From Winogradskyella luteola (GTDB lineage Bacteria > Bacteroidota > Bacteroidia > Flavobacteriales > Flavobacteriaceae), in NCBI RefSeq assembly GCF_019203985.1, contig NZ_JAGSPD010000009.1:119678-183677 (forward strand): a DNA stretch of 64,000 bases, read 5' to 3'. Below, piece by piece: positions 18,733 to 27,288 of this stretch. Position numbers and translations under genes: made by a program. The notes under the pieces are model-generated. The model ran no database searches, was not told the DNA's origin, and worked only from the letters and a program-made list of their open reading frames with translations. Position 1 is the first letter of the stretch. Every line of letters begins with the position of its first letter.

Positions 18733-19491
18733 ATGAAACTCGTATTATCACCAGCCAAATCTTTAGATTTCGAAAGCAAACTACCAACTGATAAAACCAC
18801 AGAGGGTTGTTTTTTAGCTGAGGCAGAACGTTTAAATAAGTTGCTAAAAAAGAAATCCGCTAAAAGCTTATCTAAGCTCATGAAGATTTCGGATAATCTT
18901 GGGCAGCTCAATTATGAGCGCAATCAAGAATGGCAATTGCCCTTTACTAAAGATAATGCGCGCCAAGCCATATATGCATTTAGCGGCGACGTTTATAGAG
19001 GTTTGGATGCATATACGATTGATACAAAAAAGTTAAGCAAAGTAGAAGATACGGTTCGTATCATTTCAGGATTATATGGTTTACTAAAGCCATTGGATTT
19101 AGTACAGCCTTACCGCTTAGAAATGGGGACGAAAATGCCAGTGGGTAAAAACAAAAATTTATATGAATTTTGGAAGAAGAAAGTAACCCAAGCATTAAAT
19201 GAAGAGTTAGAGGATGACGAACTTTTTCTGAATTTAGCAAGTAACGAGTACTTTAAGGCCATAGATACTAAAGCTCTAAAAACTCCAGTAGTTAATGTTG
19301 CTTTTAAGGAATTTAAAAATGGTGAGTATAAGATGATAGCCATTTTTGCTAAATTGGCAAGAGGACTCATGACGCGCTATATTATAGATACCGATGCAAA
19401 TACTTTAGAAGATGTAAAAGGTTTTAACTATGAAGGTTACGGGTTTAGTGAAGACTTATCATCAGAAAAGGAATTGGTTTTTACACGATAG
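18733..19491 (+). CDS. yaaA: Peroxide stress protein YaaA (UPF0246)
   Basis: A 252-residue cytoplasmic protein of normal length. Family blocks are clear: MKLVLSPAKSLDF at the start, QAIYAFSGDVYRGLDAYT, VRIISGLYGLLKPLDLVQPY, RLEMGTKMP, LNLASNEYFKAI and ARGLMTRYIID. YaaA is reported to bind DNA and to limit iron-driven oxidative damage in E. coli. It is monocistronic here. Confidence 0.95.
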   Translation: MKLVLSPAKSLDFESKLPTDKTTEGCFLAEAERLNKLLKKKSAKSLSKLMKISDNLGQLNYERNQEWQLPFTKDNARQAIYAFSGDVYRGLDAYTIDTKKLSKVEDTVRIISGLYGLLKPLDLVQPYRLEMGTKMPVGKNKNLYEFWKKKVTQALNEELEDDELFLNLASNEYFKAIDTKALKTPVVNVAFKEFKNGEYKMIAIFAKLARGLMTRYIIDTDANTLEDVKGFNYEGYGFSEDLSSEKELVFTR

Positions 19492-19677
19492 TTTTTATCT
19501 TTAGTGGGTTAACCCATCTTACATGTTACGCTACTACATAATTATCGCTTTATCACATTTACAAAAATTAGCAAATGTATCTACAGAGGTGCCATTAGTG
19601 AAATGGAATATTTGCTAAAATGAATCGTTACGGTTATGAATTATACATTTTTTTTACAGCTCTAAAGAAGTATCAAT

Positions 19678-20379
19678 ATGTTTTTCCATAATCATCCTTA
19701 CGAACCCTTTATACAAAAGGATACGAAAAAACTTATTGTTGGCACATTGCCACCTCCCCGTTTTTCTACAGGAGAACTCCTAGAAAAAGATGTTGACTTT
19801 TGCTATGGTAGCTATTATAATTCATTGTGGTTATTTATAGATAAAATTCATAATCTTAAATTACGATACGATAATTCCCAAGAGGCTATTGACCAGCGCA
19901 AACAATTTTTAATAACGCATCAAATAGGAGTTTGTGATATTGTAAAAAGTGCAGAGCGTGAAAAAATAGATGCTTCCGACTTAGGTATGAAGAACATAAA
20001 ATTTAGAGATGTTATTGGTTATTTGAAACAATATCCAAATATCGAAACAATTTTATTCACTGGCGGAAACAGTAAAAATGGACCAGAATATTTTTTTAGA
20101 AAACATTTAAAAGACCATAACCTTAAATTAGAATTGGTGAATAATGAAGTGCCACGAATTCACAAGTTTATGCTTTCTCACCCAGAACTTGTTTCAGGAT
20201 CTCATAAAGCTAAGGTAACCAAATGCAATCGAATTATAAAAACTGTTTCCTTAACCTCAGGGTCTGGTGCGGCCAATATTTCCATTAGTAGATTGCCACT
20301 TTACAAGCAGCTAAAAGCTAAAAATCCAAACTTTAATACGTTTGATTTTAGAGTAATGCAGTATCGCGAGTTTTTCTAA
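19678..20379 (+). CDS. Uracil-DNA glycosylase-like protein with an in-frame palindromic repeat insertion
   Basis: A 233-residue protein of the uracil-DNA glycosylase fold: KKLIVGTLPPPRFSTGEL near the start, FCYGSYYNSLWLFIDKIHNL, IGVCDIVKSAERE, TILFTGGNSKNGPEYFF and a late SLTSGSGAANISISRLPLYK. It probably acts on mismatched or damaged bases, though substrate is unproven. Between PRIHKFML and IIKTVSLTS lies SHPELVSGSHKAKVTK, the translation of a dispersed palindromic repeat (20180-20200), which looks like an in-frame insertion just before the conserved C-terminal loop. The effect on activity is unknown. Confidence 0.8.
   Translation: MFFHNHPYEPFIQKDTKKLIVGTLPPPRFSTGELLEKDVDFCYGSYYNSLWLFIDKIHNLKLRYDNSQEAIDQRKQFLITHQIGVCDIVKSAEREKIDASDLGMKNIKFRDVIGYLKQYPNIETILFTGGNSKNGPEYFFRKHLKDHNLKLELVNNEVPRIHKFMLSHPELVSGSHKAKVTKCNRIIKTVSLTSGSGAANISISRLPLYKQLKAKNPNFNTFDFRVMQYREFF
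20180..20200. repeat. Dispersed palindrome copy inside the glycosylase gene
   Basis: ACCCAGAA (20180-20187), 5-nt loop CTTGT, TTCAGGAT (20193-20200). It is a slightly decayed copy of the CTGAA/TTCAG palindrome family and is translated in frame as HPELVSGS. Confidence 0.65.
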
Positions 20380-20798
20380 AACTTGTAGCGCACATTAATT
20401 CCGAACCCATCCCATTTAAAATCTGTATCATCAATAATCCAAAAGGTAGGCCTGTAGTCTATGCCTAAAACAATGGGCACTTCTTTGAAGACGTATTCTA
20501 AGCCTATTTCACCACTGACACCCAAATTAAAATCATCCTCAATATAAGTGGATGCACCAACACCAGCGTACCAGTTGATCGCCTCTTCACCAATAGGTTT
20601 ATAGATAAAATCGTAAAGTGCATCGATACCAACTCCTTCTCCAAAAGACACATTGGCGTGTATTCTACTGCCTTCAAAATCAAAAACACCATCTATGGCA
20701 ACGTTATTGCCGGTGACCTCGCCAAATCTCACACCTATTTCTTGAGCGCTAATTACTGTTGTGATTAATAATGTAAACGCCAGAATTATATTTTTCAT
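20376..20798 (-). CDS. Small outer-membrane beta-barrel-like protein
   Basis: A 140-residue protein with a signal peptide (1-18, ending VISA) and alternating hydrophobic strands: VAIDGVFDFEGSRIHANVSF, AINWYAGVGASTYI, LGVSGEIGLEYVFKEVPIVL and a terminal FGINVRYKF with C-terminal Phe, the usual end of an outer-membrane barrel strand. The family is a common hypothetical in Flavobacteriaceae; no ligand is known. It has its own promoter (20822-20854) and shares its stop codon bases with the convergent glycosylase gene. Confidence 0.75.
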   Translation of the reverse strand: MKNIILAFTLLITTVISAQEIGVRFGEVTGNNVAIDGVFDFEGSRIHANVSFGEGVGIDALYDFIYKPIGEEAINWYAGVGASTYIEDDFNLGVSGEIGLEYVFKEVPIVLGIDYRPTFWIIDDTDFKWDGFGINVRYKF

Positions 20799-20821
20799 AA
20801 TTTAGTCTTCAAAATTTTTTT

Positions 20822-20854
20822 CAAAGATAATACTAAATAGTATTTGCATTGCAA
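20822..20854 (-). promoter_or_regulatory. Bacteroidota-type promoter with internal dyad for the 20376-20798 gene
   Basis: On the minus strand TTG (20854-20852) is followed after 22 bp by TATCTTTG (20829-20822), a full match to TAnnTTTG; the start codon is 24 bp further on. The spacer holds a dyad, ATACTA-2 nt-TAGTAT, next to the -7 box, which could be an operator. Confidence 0.6.
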
Positions 20855-20873
20855 TATTGAATTAGAAAATAAA

Positions 20874-21278
20874 CTAATTTAATTTTGAAACTTGCCCTAT
20901 ATCCAAACGATCAAATTTTCCTTCTGAATTTTCATGAAACTTAAAGTATACTTTAAACGTTCCCCACATACCTGCATCGAAATCGCCTGTGATGCTTTTG
21001 CCATTATTCTCTACTTTATCAATAGTGAGAAATTTTTCTTTTCCTAGAGCGTGATTAAAAAAATCATGAAAGTCTTTAGGGTTACCATCATCAGTCATGG
21101 TTGGGTTACTGGTAAAATAGTTATACCAAGACCGGTCTCCAGATTGTAATGCTGCAATCGCATTTTTTACGTTGTTGTTTGTTATTACTGATAAATCCAT
21201 TTTATTAGAATTAATAGAACTTGATTGCTTACAGGCAATCAAGTTCATTGTTAATAATAGTATAGATAAATACTTCAT
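20874..21278 (-). CDS. Lipoprotein with an NTF2/SnoaL-like domain
   Basis: A 134-residue lipoprotein: MKYLSILLLTMNLIACK gives a clear lipobox (Cys16). The remainder (NVKNAIAALQSGDRSWYNYF, PKDFHDFFNHALGKEKFLTI, then three strands ending LDIGQVSKLN) has the helix-then-sheet layout of small NTF2-like proteins of Bacteroidota. Function unknown. I chose ATG 21278 over 21302 because it opens directly on the signal peptide. Its start lies 1 bp before the SDR stop codon, so it is translated from the same mRNA. Confidence 0.7.
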   Translation of the reverse strand: MKYLSILLLTMNLIACKQSSSINSNKMDLSVITNNNVKNAIAALQSGDRSWYNYFTSNPTMTDDGNPKDFHDFFNHALGKEKFLTIDKVENNGKSITGDFDAGMWGTFKVYFKFHENSEGKFDRLDIGQVSKLN

Positions 21279-21279
21279 T

Positions 21280-22035
21280 TTACTTAGTTGTATAACCGCC
21301 ATTTGCTAAGATGGTCTGCCCTGTAATCCACCAACCATCTGTAGCCAAAAAGGTTACTATTGGTACAATATCTTCAATTTTAGTAAGCCCACCTAAAGCT
21401 GAAGCAGATTTATGGTAAGCTACTGCTTCTGGGGATTCTTGTCCATAAAAGAACGGAGTATCCATTGGTCCGGGTGCTATGGCATTTACCGAAATACCTC
21501 TTTCACCAAATTCTTTGGATGCTGCTCTGGTGTAATGTTCCACAGGAGCTTTTCCGCCAGCATAAGTAGAATATAAACCAGTATATGCTCCTAATAATGA
21601 AGTAGCGATAGTCATAACTTTACCATTATCTTCTAAATGTTTTCCGGCTTCTTTAAGGAAAAAGTATGCCGACTTGCTGTTTACCGCTGACATAGTATCG
21701 AATTCTTCTTCTGTGGTTTCTGCAAATGGTTTTTTTAATACCATACCAACGGTATTAATAGCGACATCAATTCTGCCTAGTTGACTTTTTGCAGTTTCAA
21801 ATAGTGATTTTACATTTTTGGCTTTAGTTAAATCACCTTGTAACACAATTGCTTTTCTTCCAGTATTCTCAATAGCTTTTACTGTTTCTTCTGCAGCTGC
21901 CTTTGTGCTATCACTGTTATAATGTACTACGACATCAGCTCCTTGTTTTGCAACTTCTCTACTAATTAAACCTCCTAGGTTTTTCGCACCACCTGCGATT
22001 AATACAACTTTGTTTTTTAAATCAATCTTTGCCAT
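21280..22035 (-). CDS. Short-chain dehydrogenase/reductase (SDR)
   Basis: A 251-residue NAD(P)-dependent oxidoreductase of classical SDR type. Cofactor motif LIAGGAKNLGGLISREV (variant TGxxxGxG), NTVG in the fourth strand, catalytic Ser in IATSLLGAY and the Tyr-x-x-x-Lys pair in YSTYAGGKAPVEHY, then the normal ISVNAIAPGPMDTPFF and a C-terminal GWWITGQTILANGGYT. Substrate unknown. A -7 box (22063-22070) precedes it, and an AraC regulator lies immediately upstream on the same strand, which may control it. Confidence 0.92.
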   Translation of the reverse strand: MAKIDLKNKVVLIAGGAKNLGGLISREVAKQGADVVVHYNSDSTKAAAEETVKAIENTGRKAIVLQGDLTKAKNVKSLFETAKSQLGRIDVAINTVGMVLKKPFAETTEEEFDTMSAVNSKSAYFFLKEAGKHLEDNGKVMTIATSLLGAYTGLYSTYAGGKAPVEHYTRAASKEFGERGISVNAIAPGPMDTPFFYGQESPEAVAYHKSASALGGLTKIEDIVPIVTFLATDGWWITGQTILANGGYTTK

Positions 22036-22062
22036 CTTTTTAGTTTTTAATTAATTATGTGA

Positions 22063-22091
22063 CAAATTTAGAGTGGAATAGAACGTCTATT
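22063..22091 (-). promoter_or_regulatory. Probable SDR promoter and upstream dyad
   Basis: TAAATTTG (22070-22063 on the minus strand) matches the -7 consensus 28 bp before the SDR start. Just upstream, AATAGA-acg-TCTATT (22077-22091) is a perfect 6-bp dyad centred near -35. No -33 TTG is present, as expected if an activator bound at the dyad is required. Confidence 0.4.
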
Positions 22092-22124
22092 GTTGCGAAT
22101 ATTTTAGTCTGTTTTGCAAATTTT

Positions 22125-23048
22125 TTAGTTTCTGTATTTTTTTCTAAAAGCTGAAGGTGATGTTCCTGTTTGCTTCTTAAAAAAGTTACTTAAATGTGCC
22201 GTTTCAGTAAATCCAATAGCGTGTGTTATCTCTTTTATGGATTTAGAACTGTTTTTTAGTAAGGATTTTGCAAAGGAGGTGTTTCGTTCTGCAATCCAAT
22301 GTGAGGGAGATTTACCAGTTTTACTTTTAATAACCTGACTAAAATAACTTGAATTTAACTGTTGCATTTTTGCAAAATCTTGTGTTTGTAGAATTATGGA
22401 GTTTTCCTTTTTAACTAAATCTCTATAATGCTTTTCTAGATGCTCTTTAAATTTTTTTACAATTTTAGATTGATTGTTGCCTTCTTCAAGTGGATAATAA
22501 TTATCCCAGAATAATGCTTTTATTTTTAAAATTAAAGCCACCAATAGGCTACCGATAATTTTGTTCTTATATGTTGAGTTGTTTTTATATTCAGAAAGAA
22601 TTTGCAAATAAAGCGTTTCTATTTCCTTAAACTCTTCTTTGCTTGGTTGTTGTGGTGTGACTGTTTCAGAAAGTAAGAAGGGAAACTCTCTAAAAACATC
22701 TTGGTGTATATTGGTTTTTAAAAATTGTTCACTAAAGGTTATCAAATATGCTTCATTGAGTTCGTAAAATTCAAAAGCTTTAATGTGTCCAGGGTTGGTG
22801 AAATAAATGGTGCCAGATTCATATTCAAAAGTTTGTTCGTCTGTAGTGTAATTCCCCTTGCCATTTTTAATAAATACAAAAGAATAAAAGTTAGTCCTAA
22901 AAGCTGGGGATTTATAAGGTACGGGTTTATGCTTATGAATTTCCACCAAACTGTCTATAGAGAATTCACTTTTTTGCTCAAAAGGTACTTCCAAAGCATA
23001 ATATAAATCTGATACTTTTTCAAAAAAACTTATGTTATTATTATCCAT
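22125..23048 (-). CDS. AraC family transcriptional regulator
   Basis: A 307-residue regulator: N-terminal cupin-like sensing region (FVFIKNGKGNYTTDEQTFEY, GTIYFTNPGHIKAFE) and a C-terminal AraC double helix-turn-helix (about 205-305; FAKMQQLNSSYFSQVIKSKT, GKSPSHWIAERN, then the second HTH signature IKEITHAIGFTETAHLSNFF, KKQTGTSPSAFRKKY). The ligand cannot be inferred. It ends 89 bp before the SDR gene, so SDR and the small lipoprotein are the likeliest targets. Confidence 0.93.
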   Translation of the reverse strand: MDNNNISFFEKVSDLYYALEVPFEQKSEFSIDSLVEIHKHKPVPYKSPAFRTNFYSFVFIKNGKGNYTTDEQTFEYESGTIYFTNPGHIKAFEFYELNEAYLITFSEQFLKTNIHQDVFREFPFLLSETVTPQQPSKEEFKEIETLYLQILSEYKNNSTYKNKIIGSLLVALILKIKALFWDNYYPLEEGNNQSKIVKKFKEHLEKHYRDLVKKENSIILQTQDFAKMQQLNSSYFSQVIKSKTGKSPSHWIAERNTSFAKSLLKNSSKSIKEITHAIGFTETAHLSNFFKKQTGTSPSAFRKKYRN

Positions 23049-23175
23049 TTAGACATTTTCTGATTTAGATGTTCTAAACTAAATTCGACTATTTAAACCA
23101 AAATATCAAGTAAATGGTATGCTTATCCTTTAAACATTGATCGAGTTCAGCAAATTGCTATAAAGTTGAATCGTT

Positions 23176-23327
23176 ATGAAAAAAGTACTACAAATAGGTA
23201 ATGGATTAGTGTTGGGATCTACGGTGTTTATTAATTACCCATCCACACAGCCGCAATGAACAATACGACCTTTGGCAAAATTTCAACAATGGAAGACATT
23301 AAGAAATTTAGAATAAATATTCAATAG
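23176..23327 (+). pseudogene. Possible relic of a TspO-like membrane protein N-terminus
   Basis: This lies in the 368-bp gap before the helicase gene. ATG 23176 opens MKKVLQIGNGLVLGSTVFIN and stops after 27 codons; the overlapping frame then reads MNNTTFGKISTMEDIKKF up to 23327. Joined by a frameshift the two pieces resemble the first 50 residues of the flavobacterial tryptophan-rich sensory (TspO) proteins I remember, which open with MKK-LQI-N---L---I-INYLSNTG--N-NT. The membrane core that should follow is absent. This is a tentative call from memory of the family; the rest of the gap holds nothing I can name. Confidence 0.35.
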
Positions 23328-23416
23328 CTACTTATTTAGAACAAAATAACTGTACCTTCGCCAAAATCAAAAGAGGTGAGCTTTTAATAGATATTCATCT
23401 TAACTAAATTCGATGT

Positions 23417-24721
23417 ATGTCATTTAAATCATTAGGCTTATCTGAGCCTTTACTCAAAGCTATAAGCAAAAAAGGCTATGAAACACCTTCTCCAATACAA
23501 GCTAAGGCTATTCCCCCTGTTTTAGAAGGAAAAGATGTCTTAGCATCTGCACAAACAGGTACAGGTAAAACAGCAGGTTTTACTTTGCCCTTACTGCAAA
23601 TATTATCTCAAAATTCTTATCAAAAACACAGACCGATAAGAGCTCTAATATTAACACCTACCAGAGAGTTGGCAGCTCAGGTTTATGCCAATGTAAAAGA
23701 GTATAGTGAATTTTTAAATATACGAAGTGCCGTAATTTTTGGTGGGGTAAACCAAAAACCGCAAGTGGCAACAATTAGACAAGGTATTGACATCTTGGTA
23801 GCTACACCAGGTCGGTTGATCGATTTGGAAAATCAAGGTGTAGTCTCACTAAAGCGTGTTGAGCTTTTTGTCTTAGATGAAGCCGATCGAATGCTCGATA
23901 TGGGATTTTTGCGTGATATAGAACGTATTATGAAGTTGATACCTAGTAAGCGACAGAACTTAATGTTTTCAGCAACGTTTTCTAAGGATATAAAAAAGTT
24001 AGCGTATTCCATTTTAAATAACCCAATTCTAGTTGAAGCAACACCTGAGAATACAGCTGTTGAGGTTATTGATCAAAAAGTGCATCGTGTTGCGAAGAAT
24101 AAAAAAACAGACTTAATTATAAAGTTAATCTCCGAAGGTAACTGGGAGCAAGTTTTGGTATTTACAAGAACCAAGCATGGCGCCAACCGCTTGACCAAAA
24201 AAATGATTAATGCTGATATTACAGCAGCGGCGATTCATGGGAATAAGAGCCAAGGAGCCAGAACAAAAGCTTTGGCTGGATTCAAGAAAGGCACAATCAG
24301 AGTTCTTGTAGCTACAGATATAGCGGCACGTGGTTTAGATATTCCATTGTTGCCTCATGTGGTTAACTTTGAAATTCCCAATATTTCTGAAGACTATGTT
24401 CATAGAATTGGCAGAACGGGTAGGGCTGGGGCAAGCGGACAAGCGATTTCTCTGGTCAGCGCAGATGAAATCAGTTATTTGCGAAATATTGAAAAGCTTA
24501 TAGGTATGAGTATAGATGTTGAAATTATTGAAGGTTTTGAGCCAGACCCAAATGCATCTACCGAACCTATCAAACCTGGTCAGAACAGAAACAGAAATCA
24601 AAATCAAGGTCAAAGAAGAAAATCTAATACTAAAAATTCTGGAAACTCCAAAAATTCTAGCAGAAACAGCAATCGTAATAGAAACCGAAGACGAAATAAC
24701 AATAGCTCAAGCCAATCGTAA
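23417..24721 (+). CDS. DEAD-box RNA helicase (RhlE-like)
   Basis: A 434-residue ATP-dependent RNA helicase with all core motifs: Q motif ([17 protein letters not shown]), I ([10 protein letters not shown]), Ia (PTRELAAQ), Ib (TPGRL), II (DEAD), III (SATF), IV ([11 protein letters not shown]), V ([10 protein letters not shown]) and VI ([10 protein letters not shown]). The tail from about 375 is a low-complexity Asn/Arg/Ser region ([10 protein letters not shown]..., [11 protein letters not shown]), typical of RhlE-like helicases and likely to bind RNA. Such enzymes act in ribosome assembly and cold adaptation. The DUF6500-like gene follows within 40 bp. Confidence 0.95.
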   Translation: MSFKSLGLSEPLLKAISKKGYETPSPIQAKAIPPVLEGKDVLASAQTGTGKTAGFTLPLLQILSQNSYQKHRPIRALILTPTRELAAQVYANVKEYSEFLNIRSAVIFGGVNQKPQVATIRQGIDILVATPGRLIDLENQGVVSLKRVELFVLDEADRMLDMGFLRDIERIMKLIPSKRQNLMFSATFSKDIKKLAYSILNNPILVEATPENTAVEVIDQKVHRVAKNKKTDLIIKLISEGNWEQVLVFTRTKHGANRLTKKMINADITAAAIHGNKSQGARTKALAGFKKGTIRVLVATDIAARGLDIPLLPHVVNFEIPNISEDYVHRIGRTGRAGASGQAISLVSADEISYLRNIEKLIGMSIDVEIIEGFEPDPNASTEPIKPGQNRNRNQNQGQRRKSNTKNSGNSKNSSRNSNRNRNRRRNNNSSSQS

Positions 24722-24759
24722 TTGTTCATTTGAGTAAGAATAAAACGATAATTAATTGT

Positions 24760-24972
24760 ATGACACCAAGTCTAAAAACCAAAATCATTGAGGTCTGTGA
24801 TAAGAAAATTGCTAAGAAAGGAACTGACGTTGGTATTTCTTTTTATGCTTTTTTCAAAAATAAGAATGATAATCCAGAATTGTTAATGGAAGCTGCAACT
24901 TGGTGGATACAGACACATCAACTAGATCATTTTGAAAAAGTGGTAAAGATTAGAGAGTTGGTACAAGGTTAA
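24760..24972 (+). CDS. DUF6500-like small protein
   Basis: A 70-residue protein: LKTKIIEVCDKKIAKKGTDV, GISFYAFFKNKNDNPELLME, AATWWIQTHQLDHFEKVVKI. The last two blocks match my memory of DUF6500, a small soluble family with no known function. I chose ATG 24760; the longer frame begins at a TTG (24730). It lies 38 bp after the helicase and may share its transcript. Confidence 0.75.
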   Translation: MTPSLKTKIIEVCDKKIAKKGTDVGISFYAFFKNKNDNPELLMEAATWWIQTHQLDHFEKVVKIRELVQG

Positions 24973-25060
24973 ATAAGACTTTCACACTAATAAAAATTAT
25001 ATATTTGTTGTCATTACTACTAAAGGAATGAATCCACTGAAGTCTGAGAAATAATATATT

Positions 25061-25078
25061 TTCCTGCCTGCGCAGGAA
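25061..25078. repeat. Short GC-rich palindrome TTCCTGC-CTGC-GCAGGAA
   Basis: A perfect 7-bp hairpin with a 4-nt loop followed by TGACA, unlike the AT-rich surroundings. It has the form of the dispersed ATTCCTGC...GCAGGAAT repeats of flavobacterial genomes and differs from the CTGAA/TTCAG family. It sits just before the VF530 gene and contains an ATG that would lengthen that gene, which is why the later start is chosen. Confidence 0.5.
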
Positions 25079-25092
25079 TGACAAAGAAAAGG

Positions 25093-25317
25093 ATGTCGGA
25101 CCAACCCAATAACCCGCTACACGGAGTAAAACTAGAACAGATTGTAACCGAACTACAAGCGCATTATGGTTGGGAATACATGGGCTACCAAATTAATATC
25201 CGTTGTTTTACTCACAATCCTTCTGTAAAATCGAGTTTAAAATTTTTAAGGCGAACTCCTTGGGCAAGAACAAGAGTTGAAAAGATGTATTTAGAAATGT
25301 TGAGTAAAAGACGTTAA
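25093..25317 (+). CDS. VF530 family DNA-binding protein
   Basis: A 74-residue protein matching the VF530 (DUF2132) family: [60 protein letters not shown]. The family is named for a small helical DNA-binding protein of Vibrio; its biological role is not established. ATG 25093 is chosen since the earlier ATG at 25078 lies in a repeat. It shares its stop codon bases (TTAA) with the convergent YitT gene. Confidence 0.9.
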   Translation: MSDQPNNPLHGVKLEQIVTELQAHYGWEYMGYQINIRCFTHNPSVKSSLKFLRRTPWARTRVEKMYLEMLSKRR

Positions 25318-26204
25318 TGCTTAGGTAAAACTTTATCCTTCTTTTTATCTAGATAATGCCGTAGAACACCACCTTTTACGGTATTAACATCGAATTCAAT
25401 TATGAAAGCTTTTGGGTCGACCTTGTCTACAATACGATACATTTTTTTAATATCAATTCTATTGATAATTATATGTATAATATCGAAGTCCTCTTGCTTA
25501 CCCGAACTTCCCATACCACGAGTGCCTTTATAAAGTGTCATACCTGTTCCGAGTTCTTCCATAATAGTGATTTCCACGGATTCAAACTTTTTAGACACAA
25601 TAGTAACACCTATAAAATCTTCAAAACCTTCTATGACCAAATCGGTGACCTTTGCAGCAACGATGTAAGTCAATATAGAGTAGAGCGCTACCTCAATAGA
25701 CAATACTAAAGCAGTAATACCAAATAGAATAATATTAAAAACCAAAACAATCTGCCCTATGCTAATACCAAACTTATCATTGAGATAAATACCCAATATT
25801 TCTGAGCCGTCCAAGACAGAACCATTACGAATGGCAATTCCGATTCCTGCTCCCAAAAACAAGCCTCCAAAAATAGAAATGAGTAATTTGTCTTCTGTTA
25901 TGGTGGCAAAATTTTCAAATTGAATAAAAAATGCTAGGCCAATAATACTAATGATGGACTTAATAACAATACGTCTAGACACTGTATAAAAACCAAGAAT
26001 TAAAAACGGAATACTAAATACAACCAGTAGTATGGAAATGTTAACGTCTACAAGTGTGTTTACCAATAGTGCAATACCAGTAACTCCACCATCTAAAAAG
26101 CCATTAGGTAACAAGAAAGCTTTAAGCCCAATACTAGCGAGTACGATACCAAAAGCAATTTGTCCATATTCGGATAAAAGCTTTAGTGTTTTTGAATTTT
26201 TCAA
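25314..26204 (-). CDS. YitT family membrane protein (DUF2179)
   Basis: A 296-residue protein with about five membrane helices (13-165; [53 protein letters not shown]) and a C-terminal cytoplasmic DUF2179 domain (about 215-285; [35 protein letters not shown]). YitT proteins are widespread and of unknown transport substrate; the DUF2179 domain is ferredoxin-like and may bind a small ligand. Monocistronic, separated from the EF-hand gene by a bidirectional terminator. Confidence 0.93.
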   Translation of the reverse strand: MKNSKTLKLLSEYGQIAFGIVLASIGLKAFLLPNGFLDGGVTGIALLVNTLVDVNISILLVVFSIPFLILGFYTVSRRIVIKSIISIIGLAFFIQFENFATITEDKLLISIFGGLFLGAGIGIAIRNGSVLDGSEILGIYLNDKFGISIGQIVLVFNIILFGITALVLSIEVALYSILTYIVAAKVTDLVIEGFEDFIGVTIVSKKFESVEITIMEELGTGMTLYKGTRGMGSSGKQEDFDIIHIIINRIDIKKMYRIVDKVDPKAFIIEFDVNTVKGGVLRHYLDKKKDKVLPKH

Positions 26205-26262
26205 GGTTAGGTTTTATTTGATGAAAAGTTACGAAACCAAAATTATTTTGAACCATCAAAGC

Positions 26263-26299
26263 AAAAAAAATCCTCTAGAAGTTCTAGAGGATTTTTTTG
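26263..26299. terminator. Bidirectional intrinsic terminator
   Basis: ATCCTCTAG (26270-26278), 5-nt loop, CTAGAGGAT, with an A-tract before and a T-tract after, so it works on either strand. It lies just beyond the 3' end of the EF-hand gene (minus strand) and before the YitT start, so its natural use is to end the EF-hand transcript. Confidence 0.85.
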
Positions 26300-26309
26300 T
26301 GACATTTTA

Positions 26310-26729
26310 TCAATGTCTTCGGTGCTTTCGATTGGCTTTATGTTTTTCTGTGCTCTCTACAAACGCTTTGTACTCTTCTAAATCGATGTTACCATCTCCG
26401 TTTGCATCCATTTTTGTAAAACGCTTTTCAATACGTTCTGTTTTTGCCAATTCTTTTAGGGATTTAAACTCTTCCATAGAGAGACTTTCACTGCCGTCTG
26501 TATCTAAGGTTTTAAAACGTTCGTTAATAACTTCGGCTTTTATATCTTCTCTTTGACGTTTAGATTTAAACTCTTCTAAAGAAAGTTCACCATCGGTATT
26601 AGTGTCTAATTTTTTAAAGAGCTCCTCTGGATTGCTTCTTTTTTTACCTTTATGTTCTTGCGCATTTACGAATGAAATAGCAGATAAAGCAACAATACAT
26701 AGACTAATTTTAACTGTTTTTGAAATCAT
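26310..26729 (-). CDS. Exported EF-hand protein
   Basis: A 139-residue protein with a signal peptide (1-22, ending SFVNA) and three canonical EF-hand loops: DTNTDGELSLEE, DTDGSESLSMEE and DANGDGNIDLEE, each with acidic residues at positions 1, 3 and 12. It should bind calcium in the periplasm or outside the cell. The C-terminus is His/Arg/Lys-rich. A dyad (TTAAACC...GGTTTAA, 26767-26789) lies upstream of its start. Confidence 0.92.
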   Translation of the reverse strand: MISKTVKISLCIVALSAISFVNAQEHKGKKRSNPEELFKKLDTNTDGELSLEEFKSKRQREDIKAEVINERFKTLDTDGSESLSMEEFKSLKELAKTERIEKRFTKMDANGDGNIDLEEYKAFVESTEKHKANRKHRRH

Positions 26730-26814
26730 AATTTTTGTGTTTTTAATTAATGAACACTACTATGACTTAAACCTTTTGAAAGGGTTTAATCCTTAAATTT
26801 GTTTTATGATAAAA

Positions 26815-27267
26815 TTAACGTAATTGCCTTAAGCCTTCATAAACAATTATGCTCACGGCATTGGCAAGGTTAAGACTTCTAATGTGTTGGCTGTACATTG
26901 GTATTTTAAAAAGTTGTGTTTTATGTTTTTCGATTAATGGTTTTGGTAAGCCTACAGATTCTTTGCCAAAGACTAAAAACATATCGTTAGCGTAATTAAT
27001 ATCCCAATGCGATTGCTTGCCATGACTCGATAAGAAGACCATTATGGCATTTTCGTTTTTTACAAAAAAATCATCCATGGAATTGTAATAGATGACTTCT
27101 AAATGTTGCCAATAATCCAATCCCGCGCGTTTTAGACGTTTGTCATCAATTTCAAAACCAAAAGGTTTTACTAAATGTAATCGCGAACCTGTGGCTAAAG
27201 CCAAACGACCAATATTACCAGTATTGTTTGGGATTTCGGGTTCTATAAGGACGATGTTGAGTGGCAT
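26815..27267 (-). CDS. trmL: tRNA (cytidine/uridine-34-2'-O)-methyltransferase TrmL
   Basis: A 150-residue SPOUT methyltransferase that modifies the wobble base of tRNA-Leu. Motif order is complete: LIEPEIPNNTGNIGRLALAT, LHLVKPFGFEIDDKRLKRAG, LDYW, VFGKESVGLP and the knot-forming IPMYSQHIRSLNLANAVSII. The minimal length without an N-terminal RNA-binding extension is normal for TrmL. Confidence 0.95.
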   Translation of the reverse strand: MPLNIVLIEPEIPNNTGNIGRLALATGSRLHLVKPFGFEIDDKRLKRAGLDYWQHLEVIYYNSMDDFFVKNENAIMVFLSSHGKQSHWDINYANDMFLVFGKESVGLPKPLIEKHKTQLFKIPMYSQHIRSLNLANAVSIIVYEGLRQLR

Positions 27268-27288
27268 TATTCTAATTATACCCCAAAG

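Noticed and set aside
19568..19618. TTAGCAAAT / ATTTGCTAA inverted repeat and TGGGTTAACCCA palindrome before the glycosylase gene as an attachment site
   Set aside because: No integrase, tRNA end or duplication is nearby; the arms alone do not support an element boundary.
26794..26801. TAAATTTG promoter box on the plus strand
   Set aside because: It matches the -7 consensus but no plus-strand gene follows; trmL lies on the other strand.
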